64,000 bases of DNA, taken from contig NZ_RJJT01000016.1 in the NCBI RefSeq assembly GCF_003938655.1, forward strand, positions 84,848-148,847, written 5' to 3'. Every line of letters begins with the position of its first letter. The stretch's first letter is position 1. Position numbers and translations under genes: made by a program. This DNA comes from Rhizobium pisi. Lineage in GTDB: Bacteria; Pseudomonadota; Alphaproteobacteria; Rhizobiales; Rhizobiaceae. This document shows positions 35,522 through 45,785 of this stretch, piece by piece. Under the pieces are notes generated by a model, which saw nothing but the letters and a program-made list of their open reading frames with translations, made no database searches and had not been told where the DNA came from.

Positions 35522-36484
35522 ATGCACAAATCTCAGAGATTTCTCGTCGCCCTTGCCGCCCTCTTCCTGCCGATGCGGGTTGCCGATGCGGCCTCCGCCC
35601 CGGAAAACTTCCTCTACACGAGCTCCGGCAATCTCGAAGCCATAAAGGCCATGCTCGCCCGGCCCGACATCGGCGGCGTCCAGGTCGTCTACAACTGGAA
35701 AAGCCTGGAACCGGCGAAGGGCCAATATGATTTCTCGGCCATCGAGCAAGACCTCGCCATCGCCGAGGCACTGAACAAGAAGCTCTTCATCCAGGTGCAG
35801 GACCGCTTCTTCGATCCGAAAGCGCGGAATATCCCCGACTATATGTTGACCGAACCGGAATATGGCGACGGCCTCACCCCGCAATTCGACAATCCTGGCG
35901 AAAACAAACCTGTCGGTTCCGGCTGGGTCGCCCAGCAATGGAACCCTGAAGTGCGCGCCCGCTATCAAGCGCTGCTAAAGGCGCTCGCCGAAAAATTCGA
36001 CGGCCGGGTCTACGGTATCAACCTGCCGGAAACGGCGATCGATCTTGACCCCAAGCGCGAACCGAAGGGGTTCTCCTGTGATGCCTATTTTTCGGCGGAG
36101 ATGGAAAACCTCGCCTTCGCCCGCAAGGCCTTCGCAAAGTCCATGGTCGTGCAATATGTGAACTTCTGGCCCTGCGAGTGGGAAAACGACCACAACTACA
36201 TGGGCCGTCTCTTCGATTTCGCGGCGAAGAACAATGTCGGCCTCGGCGGGCCTGATATTGTGCCGAACCGCAAGGCGCAGATGAAGAATTCCTACCCGTT
36301 CTTCAACAAATATAAGGGCAAACTTGCCTATGTCGGCCTCGCCGTGCAGGAGCCGACGCTGACCTATAAGAACCCGGCGACGAAGAAGCCCTTCACCAAG
36401 GCCGAATTCACCGCCTTTGCGCAAGACTATCTCGGCGCGAACGTGATCTTCTGGAGCACGGCGACGCCATGGCTGAAGGAATAG
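35522..36484 (+). CDS. Secreted TIM-barrel-like protein of unknown activity
   Basis: A 320-residue protein with a Sec signal peptide (residues 1-23, ending RVADA). The mature part looks like a glycoside-hydrolase-type barrel: GGVQVVYNWKSLEPAKGQYDF near residue 55 recalls GH42/GH5-like beta-alpha units, LFIQVQDRFFD near 100, INLPETAID near 180 with a glutamate where an acid/base residue often sits, and a late FWSTATPW strand. The possible second catalytic glutamate is in VQEPTL. I cannot name a substrate or family. It is monocistronic, flanked by the ECF42 operon and glpK. Confidence 0.65.
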   Translation: MHKSQRFLVALAALFLPMRVADAASAPENFLYTSSGNLEAIKAMLARPDIGGVQVVYNWKSLEPAKGQYDFSAIEQDLAIAEALNKKLFIQVQDRFFDPKARNIPDYMLTEPEYGDGLTPQFDNPGENKPVGSGWVAQQWNPEVRARYQALLKALAEKFDGRVYGINLPETAIDLDPKREPKGFSCDAYFSAEMENLAFARKAFAKSMVVQYVNFWPCEWENDHNYMGRLFDFAAKNNVGLGGPDIVPNRKAQMKNSYPFFNKYKGKLAYVGLAVQEPTLTYKNPATKKPFTKAEFTAFAQDYLGANVIFWSTATPWLKE

Positions 36485-36511
36485 CCCGGCACCTCCGGAA
36501 TCATTCCACCC

Positions 36512-38005
<1,494 letters not shown>

Positions 38006-38020
38006 GAAACCCCTCCCGCT

Positions 38021-38120
38021 AGAGCAATTCCAGCAAAAGTGTACAGCGGTTTTGCGTCCGGAATTGCGTGAAACAAAGAGATAGAGCATTTCCGCGATTC
38101 GGAGAAAAACGGAAATGCTC
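38021..38120. repeat. Rhizobial intergenic repeat with two nested inverted repeats
   Basis: GCAATTCC (38024-38031) pairs with GGAATTGC (38060-38067), and AGCATTTCCG (38085-38094) pairs with CGGAAATGCT (38110-38119). The two hairpins in tandem, with the GAGCAATTCC and GAGCATTTCCG openings, resemble a repeat family scattered through Rhizobiales genomes. It lies between the divergent glpK and bdhA genes. Confidence 0.6.
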
Positions 38121-38259
38121 GATGTCGATTATCGTGACAAATCAATAGGACACGGATGCGGGCGAGAAAAGCGAATAAAGCGGAATTGCCAGCCTGCCGG
38201 CTTTGGGCATAACCTCGCCATAACGTTGCAACGCAGCATCGATGTCAGGAGAGAACAGC

Positions 38260-39036
38260 ATGAGCAGATCAGTCGTCGTCACCGGCTCCACCAGCGGCAT
38301 CGGCCTTGCGATCGCCACCGCCTTTGCCGAAACGGGCGACAACATCGTCATCAACGGCTTCGGAAATGCCGATGAAATCAAGACGATCGTCGCGCGGCTT
38401 GAATCATTGTCGAAGGGCCGGGCGATCTATCATCCGGCCGACATGACCAAGCCCGCCGAAATCGCCGACCTGATCGAAACCGCGGCGAAGACGTTCGGCA
38501 CCGTCGATGTCCTCGTCAACAATGCCGGCATCCAGCATGTCGAGAAGATCGAGGATTTCCCGATCGAGAAATGGGACCAGATCATCGCGATCAATCTGTC
38601 CAGTTCCTTCCACACCATGCGCGCCGCCATCCCGCTGATGAAGGCCAGGAAGCATGGCCGCATCATCAACATCGCCTCGGCCCACGGGCTCGTCGCCTCT
38701 CCCTTCAAATCCGCCTATGTTGCGGCGAAACATGGTATATTAGGCCTGACGAAGACGGCAGCACTTGAACTTGCCGAATTCGGCGTGACCGTGAACGCCA
38801 TCTGCCCCGGCTACGTGCTGACGCCGCTCGTCGAGAAGCAGATACCCGACACCGCCAAGGCGCGCGGCATGACCGAGGAGCAGGTGAAAAGCGAAGTCAT
38901 CCTCAAGGCGCAGCCGACGCGTGAATTCGTCAAGGCGGAGGAGATCGGCGCGCTGTCGCTCTATCTCGCGAGCGATGCCGCCCGCCAGGTGACGGGAACG
39001 CATATCTCGATTGACGGTGGCTGGACGGCGGCTTAA
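38260..39036 (+). CDS. bdhA: D-3-hydroxybutyrate dehydrogenase
   Basis: Short-chain dehydrogenase of 258 residues that oxidises D-3-hydroxybutyrate to acetoacetate with NAD, a step in using polyhydroxybutyrate. The Rossmann motif TGSTSGIG is at residues 8-15, NNAGIQHVEKIEDF near 90, and the catalytic Ser-Tyr-Lys set in SAHGLVASPFKSAYVAAKHG. The QPTREFVKAEEIG stretch is typical of BdhA. AGGAGAG precedes the ATG. In S. meliloti bdhA is followed by xdhA2/xdhB2-like genes; here xdhA follows after only 28 bases, so the same transcript is likely. Confidence 0.92.
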   Translation: MSRSVVVTGSTSGIGLAIATAFAETGDNIVINGFGNADEIKTIVARLESLSKGRAIYHPADMTKPAEIADLIETAAKTFGTVDVLVNNAGIQHVEKIEDFPIEKWDQIIAINLSSSFHTMRAAIPLMKARKHGRIINIASAHGLVASPFKSAYVAAKHGILGLTKTAALELAEFGVTVNAICPGYVLTPLVEKQIPDTAKARGMTEEQVKSEVILKAQPTREFVKAEEIGALSLYLASDAARQVTGTHISIDGGWTAA

Positions 39037-39064
39037 CCATTTGGAAAAAATAACCGGGAATATC

Positions 39065-40531
39065 ATGAACGACAGCATCCGCTTCATCCTGAATGGCGAA
39101 GACATCGCGCTGACCGATATCAAGCCGACCGAGACACTTCTCGATTTCCTGCGGTTGAAGCGACGCCTGACGGGCACCAAGGAAGGATGCGCGGAAGGCG
39201 ATTGCGGCGCCTGCACCGTGCTTGTCGGGCGGCTGGCCGACGGCAAGCTCGCCTATGAATCCGTCAATGCCTGTATCCGCTTCATGGGTTCGCTGCATGC
39301 CACGCATGTGGTGACGGTCGAGCATCTCGCCGGCAGGGACGGCGCGCTGCACCCCGTGCAGCAGGCGCTTGTGGATTGTCATGGCTCGCAATGCGGCTTC
39401 TGCACGCCCGGCTTCGTCATGTCGCTCTATGGCCTGTGGCTGATGAAGGAAAAGCCCAACCGTCAGGAAATCGAAAAGGCGCTGCAGGGCAATCTCTGTC
39501 GCTGCACGGGCTACGAGCCGATCGTCAAGGCGGCCGAGCAGGTGAGCCGGATGCGGCCGAGCGCGCTCTTCGATCCGCTGGAGCGGACGCGGTCGGAAAT
39601 CGTCGCCCGGCTCTGGGCAATGCAGGCGAGCGGCACCATCAGGATTGGGAACGGTGAAGACCGGCTGATCGTGCCGGCCTCGGTCCAGGCGCTCGCGGAA
39701 ATCCTGTCGCAGGAGCCCGAGGCGACCGTCGTCGCCGGCGCGACGGATGTCGGTCTCTGGGTGACGAAACAGATGAAGCGGCTAGGCCCTGTCGTCTTCA
39801 TCAATCACCTGAGCGAACTGCAGTCTATCACGGAGAGCGAGGACGGCGTCACCTTCGGCGCCGGCGTCAGCTATAGCAGCGCCTTTGCGGCGATCTCCAA
39901 AAAGATCCCGGCGCTCGGGCGGTTGATCGACCGCATCGGCGGCGAACAGGTGCGCAACATGGGCACGATCGGCGGCAATATCGCCAACGGCTCGCCGATC
40001 GGCGACAGCCCGCCCCCGCTGATCGCGCTCGGCGCGACGCTGACGCTGCGCTCCCGGCAAGGCCAGCGCAGGATACCGCTCGAAGAGTTCTTCATCGCCT
40101 ATGGCAGGCAGGACCGCAGGCCCGGCGAATTCGTCGAAAGCGTCTTCGTGCCCTATCCCAAGGAAACCAGCCGCTTTGCCGCCTACAAGGTCACCAAGCG
40201 CCGCGATGAAGACATCACTGCCGTCCTCGGCGCCTTCCTGCTGACGCTCGACGACGCCGAGATCGTCACCGCCATCCGCATCGCCTTCGGCGGCATGGCG
40301 GCAACGCCAAAACGCGCCCACAACGTGGAGGCCGCACTGATCGGCAAACCCTGGGCGGAAGCAACGATAGAGGCCGCCCGCCCCGCCTTCGACGCCGATT
40401 ACCAGCCGCTCACCGACTGGCGCGCCACGGCGGAATATCGGCAATTGACGGCAAAGAACTTGCTGACGCGGTTCTATCTGGAAACGGTGGGCGCACCGGC
40501 GGAGCTGAAGCGGTTCGAGGAGGTGGCGTGA
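39065..40531 (+). CDS. xdhA: Xanthine dehydrogenase small subunit (2Fe-2S and FAD)
   Basis: A 488-residue subunit that carries electrons from the molybdenum site to NAD. The N-terminal ferredoxin-like cluster is in GCAEGDCGACTV (near residue 45), the second cluster in CGFCTPGF and CRCTGY (near residues 110-150), and the FAD-binding GGNIANGSPIGDSPP near residue 305. A CO-dehydrogenase flavoprotein C-terminal domain ends the protein. Start ATG 39065 gives the canonical N-terminus. It is separated from xdhB by a 256-base gap containing a repeat. Confidence 0.93.
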   Translation: MNDSIRFILNGEDIALTDIKPTETLLDFLRLKRRLTGTKEGCAEGDCGACTVLVGRLADGKLAYESVNACIRFMGSLHATHVVTVEHLAGRDGALHPVQQALVDCHGSQCGFCTPGFVMSLYGLWLMKEKPNRQEIEKALQGNLCRCTGYEPIVKAAEQVSRMRPSALFDPLERTRSEIVARLWAMQASGTIRIGNGEDRLIVPASVQALAEILSQEPEATVVAGATDVGLWVTKQMKRLGPVVFINHLSELQSITESEDGVTFGAGVSYSSAFAAISKKIPALGRLIDRIGGEQVRNMGTIGGNIANGSPIGDSPPPLIALGATLTLRSRQGQRRIPLEEFFIAYGRQDRRPGEFVESVFVPYPKETSRFAAYKVTKRRDEDITAVLGAFLLTLDDAEIVTAIRIAFGGMAATPKRAHNVEAALIGKPWAEATIEAARPAFDADYQPLTDWRATAEYRQLTAKNLLTRFYLETVGAPAELKRFEEVA

Positions 40532-40596
40532 TGGACGCATTGGTCAGAACGCCCGGAATACAAACTTTGATGGGGGCCGTCGCGGTCTCCTCCTCT

Positions 40597-40735
40597 CCCT
40601 CATTCCTGTGCTTGTCACAGGAATCCAGCGCGCCCAAGTCCTTGGGCGCGGGAGACTTTTCCTCAGCGTCATATGAGTCATTCACGGCGCAGAGGCACCG
40701 TGGCTGGATTCCTGTGACAAGCACAGGAATGAGGG
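40597..40735. repeat. Mosaic repeat with a perfect 32-base inverted repeat between xdhA and xdhB
   Basis: The arms at 40597-40628 and 40704-40735 are perfect reverse complements over 32 bases. Each arm also folds on itself (ATTCCTGTG, 40602-40610, with CACAGGAAT, 40616-40624). Between them lies another perfect palindrome, CGCGCCCAAG (40629-40638) with CTTGGGCGCG (40641-40650). It fills most of the xdhA-xdhB gap and has no coding sense. Confidence 0.85.
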
Positions 40736-40787
40736 GGTGCGGAGTAGCCGCCGCATTCCATAACTCCCTTCGCGGAGGCCTCATCTA

Positions 40788-43127
40788 ATGGACAAGTCCA
40801 CCTTCGAAGACCGCAAGGCCATCATATCAGGCCCCATGCACGGCTCGCTGCGCCATGATTCAGCGCATAAGCACGTCACCGGAACCGCCGATTATATCGA
40901 CGATATTCCCGAACCCGCAGGCCTCCTGCACGGCGCCCTCGGCCTTTCCGACCGGGCGCATGCCGAAATCCTCAGCATCGACCTTTCCGAGGTCGCCGCC
41001 TATCCCGGCGTCGTCTGGGCCTTCACCGGCAAGGACGTGCCCGGCGTCAACGACGTCAGCTCCAACGGCAGCCATGACGAGCCACTGCTCGCCGAAACTT
41101 TGGTTCAGTTCCACGGCCAACCGATCTTTGCCGTCATCGCCGAAACGCGCGACGCCGCCCGCCGCGCCGCGCGGCTGGCGAAGATCGAATACCGCGATCT
41201 CCCGCACTGGAGTGATATCGACGGGGCGCTCGCCAACGGCAGCCCGCTTGTCATCACGCCGATGACACTGCACCGCGGCGAGCCGGAAACGGAGATGCCG
41301 AACGCCGAGAGGCGGCTGAGAGGCCAGATGCGCATCGGCGGCCAGGAGCATTTCTACCTCGAAAGCCATATCGCCGTGGCGATCCCCGGCGAGGACGACG
41401 AGGTCACCGTCTGGTCCTCGACGCAGCATCCGAGCGAGATCCAGCATATCGTCGGCCATGTCCTTGATATCCCCTCCAACGCCGTGACCGTGAACGTGCG
41501 CCGCATGGGCGGCGGCTTCGGCGGCAAGGAGACGCAGGGCAACCAGTTCGCAGCCCTTGCGGCGATTGCCGCCAAGAAGCTCGCCCGCGCGATCAAGTTC
41601 CGTCCCGACCGCGACGAGGACATGAGCGCCACCGGCAAGCGCCACGATTTCCTCGTCGATTACGAACTCGGCTTCGACGCCGAGGGCCGCATCCACGCGG
41701 TCGACGCCACTTACGCGGCGCGCTGCGGTTTCTCTTCCGACCTGTCGGGACCGGTGACCGACCGCGCCCTCTTCCATGCCGATTCCAGCTATTTCTATCC
41801 GCATGTGCATCTGACGTCGAAGCCCTTGAAGACCCACACGGTCTCCAACACCGCCTTCCGCGGTTTCGGCGGCCCGCAGGGCATGCTCGGCGCCGAGCGC
41901 TTCATCGAGGAGATCGCCTATGCCGTCGGCAAGGACCCGCTCGATATCCGCAAGCTGAATTTCTACGGACAGCCGGGCTCCGGGCGCACGCTCACCCCCT
42001 ACCACCAGGAGGTCGAGGACAATATCATCGCCCGCGTCGTCGAGGATCTGGAAGAGACTGCTGAATACCGGAGCCGGCGCAACGCCATCATCGCCTTCAA
42101 CCGCGACAGCCGCTACATCAAAAAAGGCATCGCGCTGACGCCGGTGAAATTCGGCATCTCTTTCACCATGACCGCCTTCAACCAGGCCGGCGCCCTCGTC
42201 CATATCTACCAGGACGGCTCGATCCACCTGAACCATGGCGGCACCGAGATGGGCCAGGGCCTCTATACCAAGGTGGCGCAGGTGCTGGCCGACAGCTTCC
42301 AGGTCGATATCGACAGGGTGAAGATCACCGCGACGACGACGGCCAAGGTGCCGAACACCTCGGCGACGGCCGCCTCCTCCGGCTCGGACCTCAACGGCAT
42401 GGCCGCCTATGACGCCGCCTGCCAGATCAAGGAACGGCTGGTGGCGTTTGCCGCCGAGAAATGGAATGTAACGCCCTCCGATGTCGTCTTCCTGCCGAAC
42501 CGCGTGCGTGTCGGCGAAAGCGAGATCCCCTTTCCCGACTTCATCAAGCAGGCCTATTTCGCCCGCGTCCAGTTGTCGGCCGCCGGCTTCTACAAGACGC
42601 CGAAGATCCACTGGGACCGCAAGGCCGGCCGCGGCACGCCCTTCTATTATTTCGCCTATGGCGCCGCCTGCACCGAGGTCTCGATCGACACGCTGACCGG
42701 CGAATATCTGATTGACCGCACCGACATCCTCCACGATGTCGGCCGCTCGCTGAACCCGGCGATCGACCTCGGCCAGGTCGAGGGCGCCTTCGTCCAAGGC
42801 ATGGGCTGGCTGACGACGGAAGAGCTCTGGTGGGACGACAAGGGGCGGCTGCGCACGCATGCCCCCTCCACCTACAAGATCCCCCTCGCCTCCGACCGGC
42901 CGAAGATCTTCAACGTGCGGCTTGCCGAATGGTCTGAAAACGCCGAAGCCACCATCGGCCGCTCCAAGGCCGTCGGCGAACCACCCCTCATGCTGGCGAT
43001 CTCGGTGCTGGAGGCGCTGTCGATGGCGGTGGCGAGTGTCGCGGATTACAAGGTCTGCCCGAGGCTCGATGCGCCGGCGACGCCGGAACGGGTGCTGATG
43101 GCGGTGGAGCGGATGAAGCGGGTGTAG
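40788..43127 (+). CDS. xdhB: Xanthine dehydrogenase large subunit (molybdopterin)
   Basis: A 779-residue subunit holding the molybdenum cofactor, where hypoxanthine and xanthine are hydroxylated to urate. Recognisable are HVTGTADYIDDIPEP at the start, the GGGFGGKET loop (near residue 240), AFRGFGGPQG (near residue 360, with the substrate-site arginine), GGTEMGQGLYTK (near 485) and the late GEPPLM with the catalytic glutamate. The length is normal. It follows xdhA after an intervening repeat and is followed by xdhC after another one. Confidence 0.94.
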   Translation: MDKSTFEDRKAIISGPMHGSLRHDSAHKHVTGTADYIDDIPEPAGLLHGALGLSDRAHAEILSIDLSEVAAYPGVVWAFTGKDVPGVNDVSSNGSHDEPLLAETLVQFHGQPIFAVIAETRDAARRAARLAKIEYRDLPHWSDIDGALANGSPLVITPMTLHRGEPETEMPNAERRLRGQMRIGGQEHFYLESHIAVAIPGEDDEVTVWSSTQHPSEIQHIVGHVLDIPSNAVTVNVRRMGGGFGGKETQGNQFAALAAIAAKKLARAIKFRPDRDEDMSATGKRHDFLVDYELGFDAEGRIHAVDATYAARCGFSSDLSGPVTDRALFHADSSYFYPHVHLTSKPLKTHTVSNTAFRGFGGPQGMLGAERFIEEIAYAVGKDPLDIRKLNFYGQPGSGRTLTPYHQEVEDNIIARVVEDLEETAEYRSRRNAIIAFNRDSRYIKKGIALTPVKFGISFTMTAFNQAGALVHIYQDGSIHLNHGGTEMGQGLYTKVAQVLADSFQVDIDRVKITATTTAKVPNTSATAASSGSDLNGMAAYDAACQIKERLVAFAAEKWNVTPSDVVFLPNRVRVGESEIPFPDFIKQAYFARVQLSAAGFYKTPKIHWDRKAGRGTPFYYFAYGAACTEVSIDTLTGEYLIDRTDILHDVGRSLNPAIDLGQVEGAFVQGMGWLTTEELWWDDKGRLRTHAPSTYKIPLASDRPKIFNVRLAEWSENAEATIGRSKAVGEPPLMLAISVLEALSMAVASVADYKVCPRLDAPATPERVLMAVERMKRV

Positions 43128-43180
43128 GATGAAAAGGCGTCCGGCTGGTTTGTTGCTTGAGCAGGACCGGCAGAGCGGGC

Positions 43181-43374
43181 GGCACCCCCCTCTGTCCTGC
43201 CGGACATCTCCCCCACAAGGGGGGAGATCGGCAAAACGGAACGCACCACACCTCAATATTCTGACATCACATTTTAAAACTCTACGCGACCGCTTCCCAG
43301 TTCCGGGAGGCCCGCGCCTCATGCCGATCTCCCCCCTTGTGGGGGAGATGCCCGGCAGGACAGAGGGGGGTGCC
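43181..43374. repeat. RIME-type repeat: two inverted 52-base copies
   Basis: The copies at 43181-43232 and 43323-43374 are reverse complements with one mismatch in 52 bases. Each contains CATCTCCCCC-ACAA-GGGGGGAGAT and CTGTCCTGCCGG, the hallmark of Rhizobium-specific intergenic mosaic elements. The pair occupies most of the 276-base gap between xdhB and xdhC. Confidence 0.88.
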
Positions 43375-43403
43375 ACACCCACCCGCTCATCGGCCTTCCA
43401 CCC

Positions 43404-44219
43404 ATGACCGACCTCCCCACGTTCCTCGCCGCCCACCCCGACAGCATCCTCATCGACATCACAGGCACGCAAGGCTCAACCCCGCGCGAGGCCGGGGCCT
43501 TCATGCTCGTATCGCCGACCACGCTGTGGGGCACGATCGGTGGCGGGCAGTTTGAATTCATGGCGATCCGGAATGCGCGGGAGATGCTGGCCGGAACTGG
43601 CGGGGTGCCCGCGATGGACATTCCGCTCGGCCCGGAGATCGGCCAGTGCTGCGGCGGACGTACGCAGTTGCGGTTTCGGCGGCTGACGGAGGCGGTGAAA
43701 GATGAGCTCGATGCAAGGCTTGCCGGCGAGATCGAGCGTCTGCCAGAAATCTTTCTCTTCGGAGCCGGCCATGTCGGCCGGGCGCTGGCGGCAGCACTTG
43801 CGCCGCTGCCGCTATCGGTGACGGTCGTCGAAACCAGGCAGGAAGAGCTCGCCAACCTGCCTGATGAAACCAGGACCCGGCTGGTGCCGATGCCGGAGGC
43901 GCTGGTGAAGGATATTCCCGGCGGTGGGGCGGTCGTCATCCTGACCCATGACCACGCGCTGGATTTTCTGATCGCCCGCGAGGCGCTGGAAAGGACCGAT
44001 CTCGCCTATATCGGCATGATCGGCTCATCGACCAAGCGCGCCACCTTCGCAAGCTGGCTTTCCCGCGAAGGCGGCGGCGAGCGTGGCTGGATGGAGCGGC
44101 TGACGCTGCCGATCGGCGGCTCCGCCGTCAGGGACAAACGCCCCGAAGTGATCGCCGCCATGACCGCCGCCGAAATCCTGACGGCGCTCGCGGCCTACCG
44201 CCTGCATTCGTCCTCGTAA
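43404..44219 (+). CDS. xdhC: Xanthine dehydrogenase accessory protein XdhC
   Basis: A 271-residue chaperone that binds and sulfurates the molybdenum cofactor and inserts it into XdhB. Family marks are GSTPREAGAFMLV near residue 25, GTIGGGQFE near 45, QCCGGRTQLRF near 80, and an XdhC Rossmann-type C-terminal domain with LFGAGHVGRALAAAL and YIGMIGSSTKRATF. It is the last xdh gene. A small gene on the other strand overlaps its last 25 bases. Confidence 0.93.
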   Translation: MTDLPTFLAAHPDSILIDITGTQGSTPREAGAFMLVSPTTLWGTIGGGQFEFMAIRNAREMLAGTGGVPAMDIPLGPEIGQCCGGRTQLRFRRLTEAVKDELDARLAGEIERLPEIFLFGAGHVGRALAAALAPLPLSVTVVETRQEELANLPDETRTRLVPMPEALVKDIPGGGAVVILTHDHALDFLIAREALERTDLAYIGMIGSSTKRATFASWLSREGGGERGWMERLTLPIGGSAVRDKRPEVIAAMTAAEILTALAAYRLHSSS

Positions 44220-44386
44220 TAGGGATCGCGCCCGTCGAGGAAACCGAGATCACGCTTGACCCGGTCCGGCGCCGTGTCGAGATCGAGCCTGGGCATGCGC
44301 CAGATCCGCGCCAACCTGCCACCGATGCGCTGAAAAATCCCGATGGTCGGCTGCGGGCGGCTCTGGTCGATAGCTTGGCAATCCAT
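44195..44386 (-). CDS. Small DUF1127-like protein
   Basis: A 63-residue protein with a basic helical middle (RIGGRLARIWRMP) and an end (APDRVKRDLGFLDGRDP) resembling the LPDxxLxDIGL segment of DUF1127 proteins, which are small, often stress- or phosphate-related and in some bacteria bind RNA or proteins. It diverges from the LysR-family gene and overlaps the xdhC 3' end by 25 bases on the opposite strand. Its ATG faces the LysR intergenic region, so LysR control is conceivable. Confidence 0.6.
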   Translation of the reverse strand: MDCQAIDQSRPQPTIGIFQRIGGRLARIWRMPRLDLDTAPDRVKRDLGFLDGRDPYYEDECRR

Positions 44387-44416
44387 GACATCACCTCGTC
44401 AGATTGATGGTATGTG

Positions 44417-44444
44417 TTGCAGTCTGCTGCCAAAAATGCTGCAA
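44417..44444. promoter_or_regulatory. Inverted repeat in front of the LysR gene
   Basis: TTGCAG (44417-44422) and CTGCAA (44439-44444) face each other across 16 bases, about 45 bases before the LysR start. It lies between the divergent small gene and the LysR gene, the usual place for a LysR-type operator. The half-site TTGCAG recurs upstream of puuD and puuE. Confidence 0.45.
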
Positions 44445-44487
44445 TTCCAATCGAACGACCGTCTGTCTGCATCAAGAGAACTTATCC

Positions 44488-45402
44488 ATGAAACTCTCGA
44501 AACAATTTCCGCTGAATGCGCTGCGCGTCTTCGAGGCCGCCGCCCGGCTCGGCAGTTTCACCAAGGCGGGCGACGAACTCGGCATGACGCAGACGGCCGT
44601 TAGCTACCAGATCAAGCTGCTGGAGGAGAATGTCGGCGAGCAGCTCTTCCTGCGCCGGCCGCGCCAGATCGCATTGACCGATACCGGCGAGCGGCTTGCG
44701 CCGAAGGTGACCGAAGCCTTCGCCCTGCTGCATGACGCGGTGGCGACGGCGCGCGACAGCGTCGAGGGCACGCTGGCCATCAGCTCGACCCATACCTTCG
44801 CCTCGAAATGGCTGGCGCCGCGCCTCGGCTCCTTCCACCTCAAACATCCGGCGATCGCGGTGCGTTTTCAGGCGACCTCCGACATCATCGATTTCACCCG
44901 CGAGCAGATCGATGTCGGCATCCGCTGGGGTGACGGCGACTGGCCGGGACTGACGCTGCACCGGCTGATGGGCCTGGAATTCACGCCAATGTTGAGCCCG
45001 AAGCTGGCGGAGTCGAAGGGTGGCATTCGGGAGCCGCGCGATCTTCTGAAATTCGACCTCTTCGACGCCGGCGACCCCTGGTGGAAACAATGGTTCGAGG
45101 CAGCCGGCGTCACTGAGACGGATCTCGACCAGCGCCCGCGCAACCAGCTGGGCTCCCAGGCCGTGGAAGCCGATGCGGCGATGGCCGGCCATGGCGTCGC
45201 CATCCTCAACCCGGCCTTCTATGCGGGCGAGATCGCGCTCGGCCGGCTCTACCAGCCCTTCGAACTCACCCTCAGCGACGGCAAGGCTTATTGGCTGGTC
45301 TACCCCGAAAACCGCCGCAACGTGCCGAAGATCAAAGCTTTCCGCAACTGGATCCTCGATGAGATGAGCCTAGCCGGAAAAGATGCGACAACGAAGAGCT
45401 AG
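44488..45402 (+). CDS. LysR-family transcriptional regulator (GcvA-like)
   Basis: A 304-residue regulator. The winged helix at residues 8-65 (LNALRVFEAAARLGSFTKAGDELGMTQTAVSYQIKLLEE) has the GcvA-type opening; the C-terminal part is a periplasmic-binding-protein-like effector domain. Its position among purine genes makes a purine-responsive activator plausible, but that is inference from context. The start at ATG 44488 gives the canonical N-terminus. It diverges from a small DUF1127-like gene. Confidence 0.87.
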   Translation: MKLSKQFPLNALRVFEAAARLGSFTKAGDELGMTQTAVSYQIKLLEENVGEQLFLRRPRQIALTDTGERLAPKVTEAFALLHDAVATARDSVEGTLAISSTHTFASKWLAPRLGSFHLKHPAIAVRFQATSDIIDFTREQIDVGIRWGDGDWPGLTLHRLMGLEFTPMLSPKLAESKGGIREPRDLLKFDLFDAGDPWWKQWFEAAGVTETDLDQRPRNQLGSQAVEADAAMAGHGVAILNPAFYAGEIALGRLYQPFELTLSDGKAYWLVYPENRRNVPKIKAFRNWILDEMSLAGKDATTKS

Positions 45403-45446
45403 AGATCGGACTCGGCACCTGGCCGGGCCCGATCTTTGGTCCTGTT

Positions 45447-45785
45447 TCAGTAGCCCATCTCCGGCGCATAGAAGCAGCGCGGCGTATCCTCGTTCGGGAA
45501 CAGACAGAGATGATAGTCGTTGTCGCCGGATTGCATCGCCTTCGTCATCGGCAGCAGGAAGACGTGGGCATGCGTGACCAGCCGGTGGTCGCCCGGCAGC
45601 AGCGTCACACGATACCCGCCTGGCGTCACCGCCACGCTTTTGGAAGGGATCATCTGGCAGTCGCCATTATGACTGTCGCCATTGCAACAATAGGGGTCAT
45701 AACTCCACCCCGAAGGTGCGTCGTGAGCCGTCGCCAGCGACGCATACGCAATCATCACACACGTCAGAATACTGCGCATGAGCAT
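45447..45785 (-). CDS. Small secreted cysteine-containing protein of unknown function
   Basis: A 112-residue protein with a Sec signal peptide (ending LATAH) and cysteines in DPYCCNGDSHNGDCQMI and near the C-terminus (LCLFPNEDTPRCFYAPE), suggesting disulfides in the periplasm. I recognise no known enzyme motif. The start could be the second methionine (45779). It lies 45 bases after the LysR gene in the opposite orientation. Confidence 0.65.
   Translation of the reverse strand: MLMRSILTCVMIAYASLATAHDAPSGWSYDPYCCNGDSHNGDCQMIPSKSVAVTPGGYRVTLLPGDHRLVTHAHVFLLPMTKAMQSGDNDYHLCLFPNEDTPRCFYAPEMGY

Noticed and set aside
40860..43472. 870-codon open frame opposite xdhB
   Set aside because: Antisense to a protein with full molybdopterin motifs; composition is that of a shadow frame.
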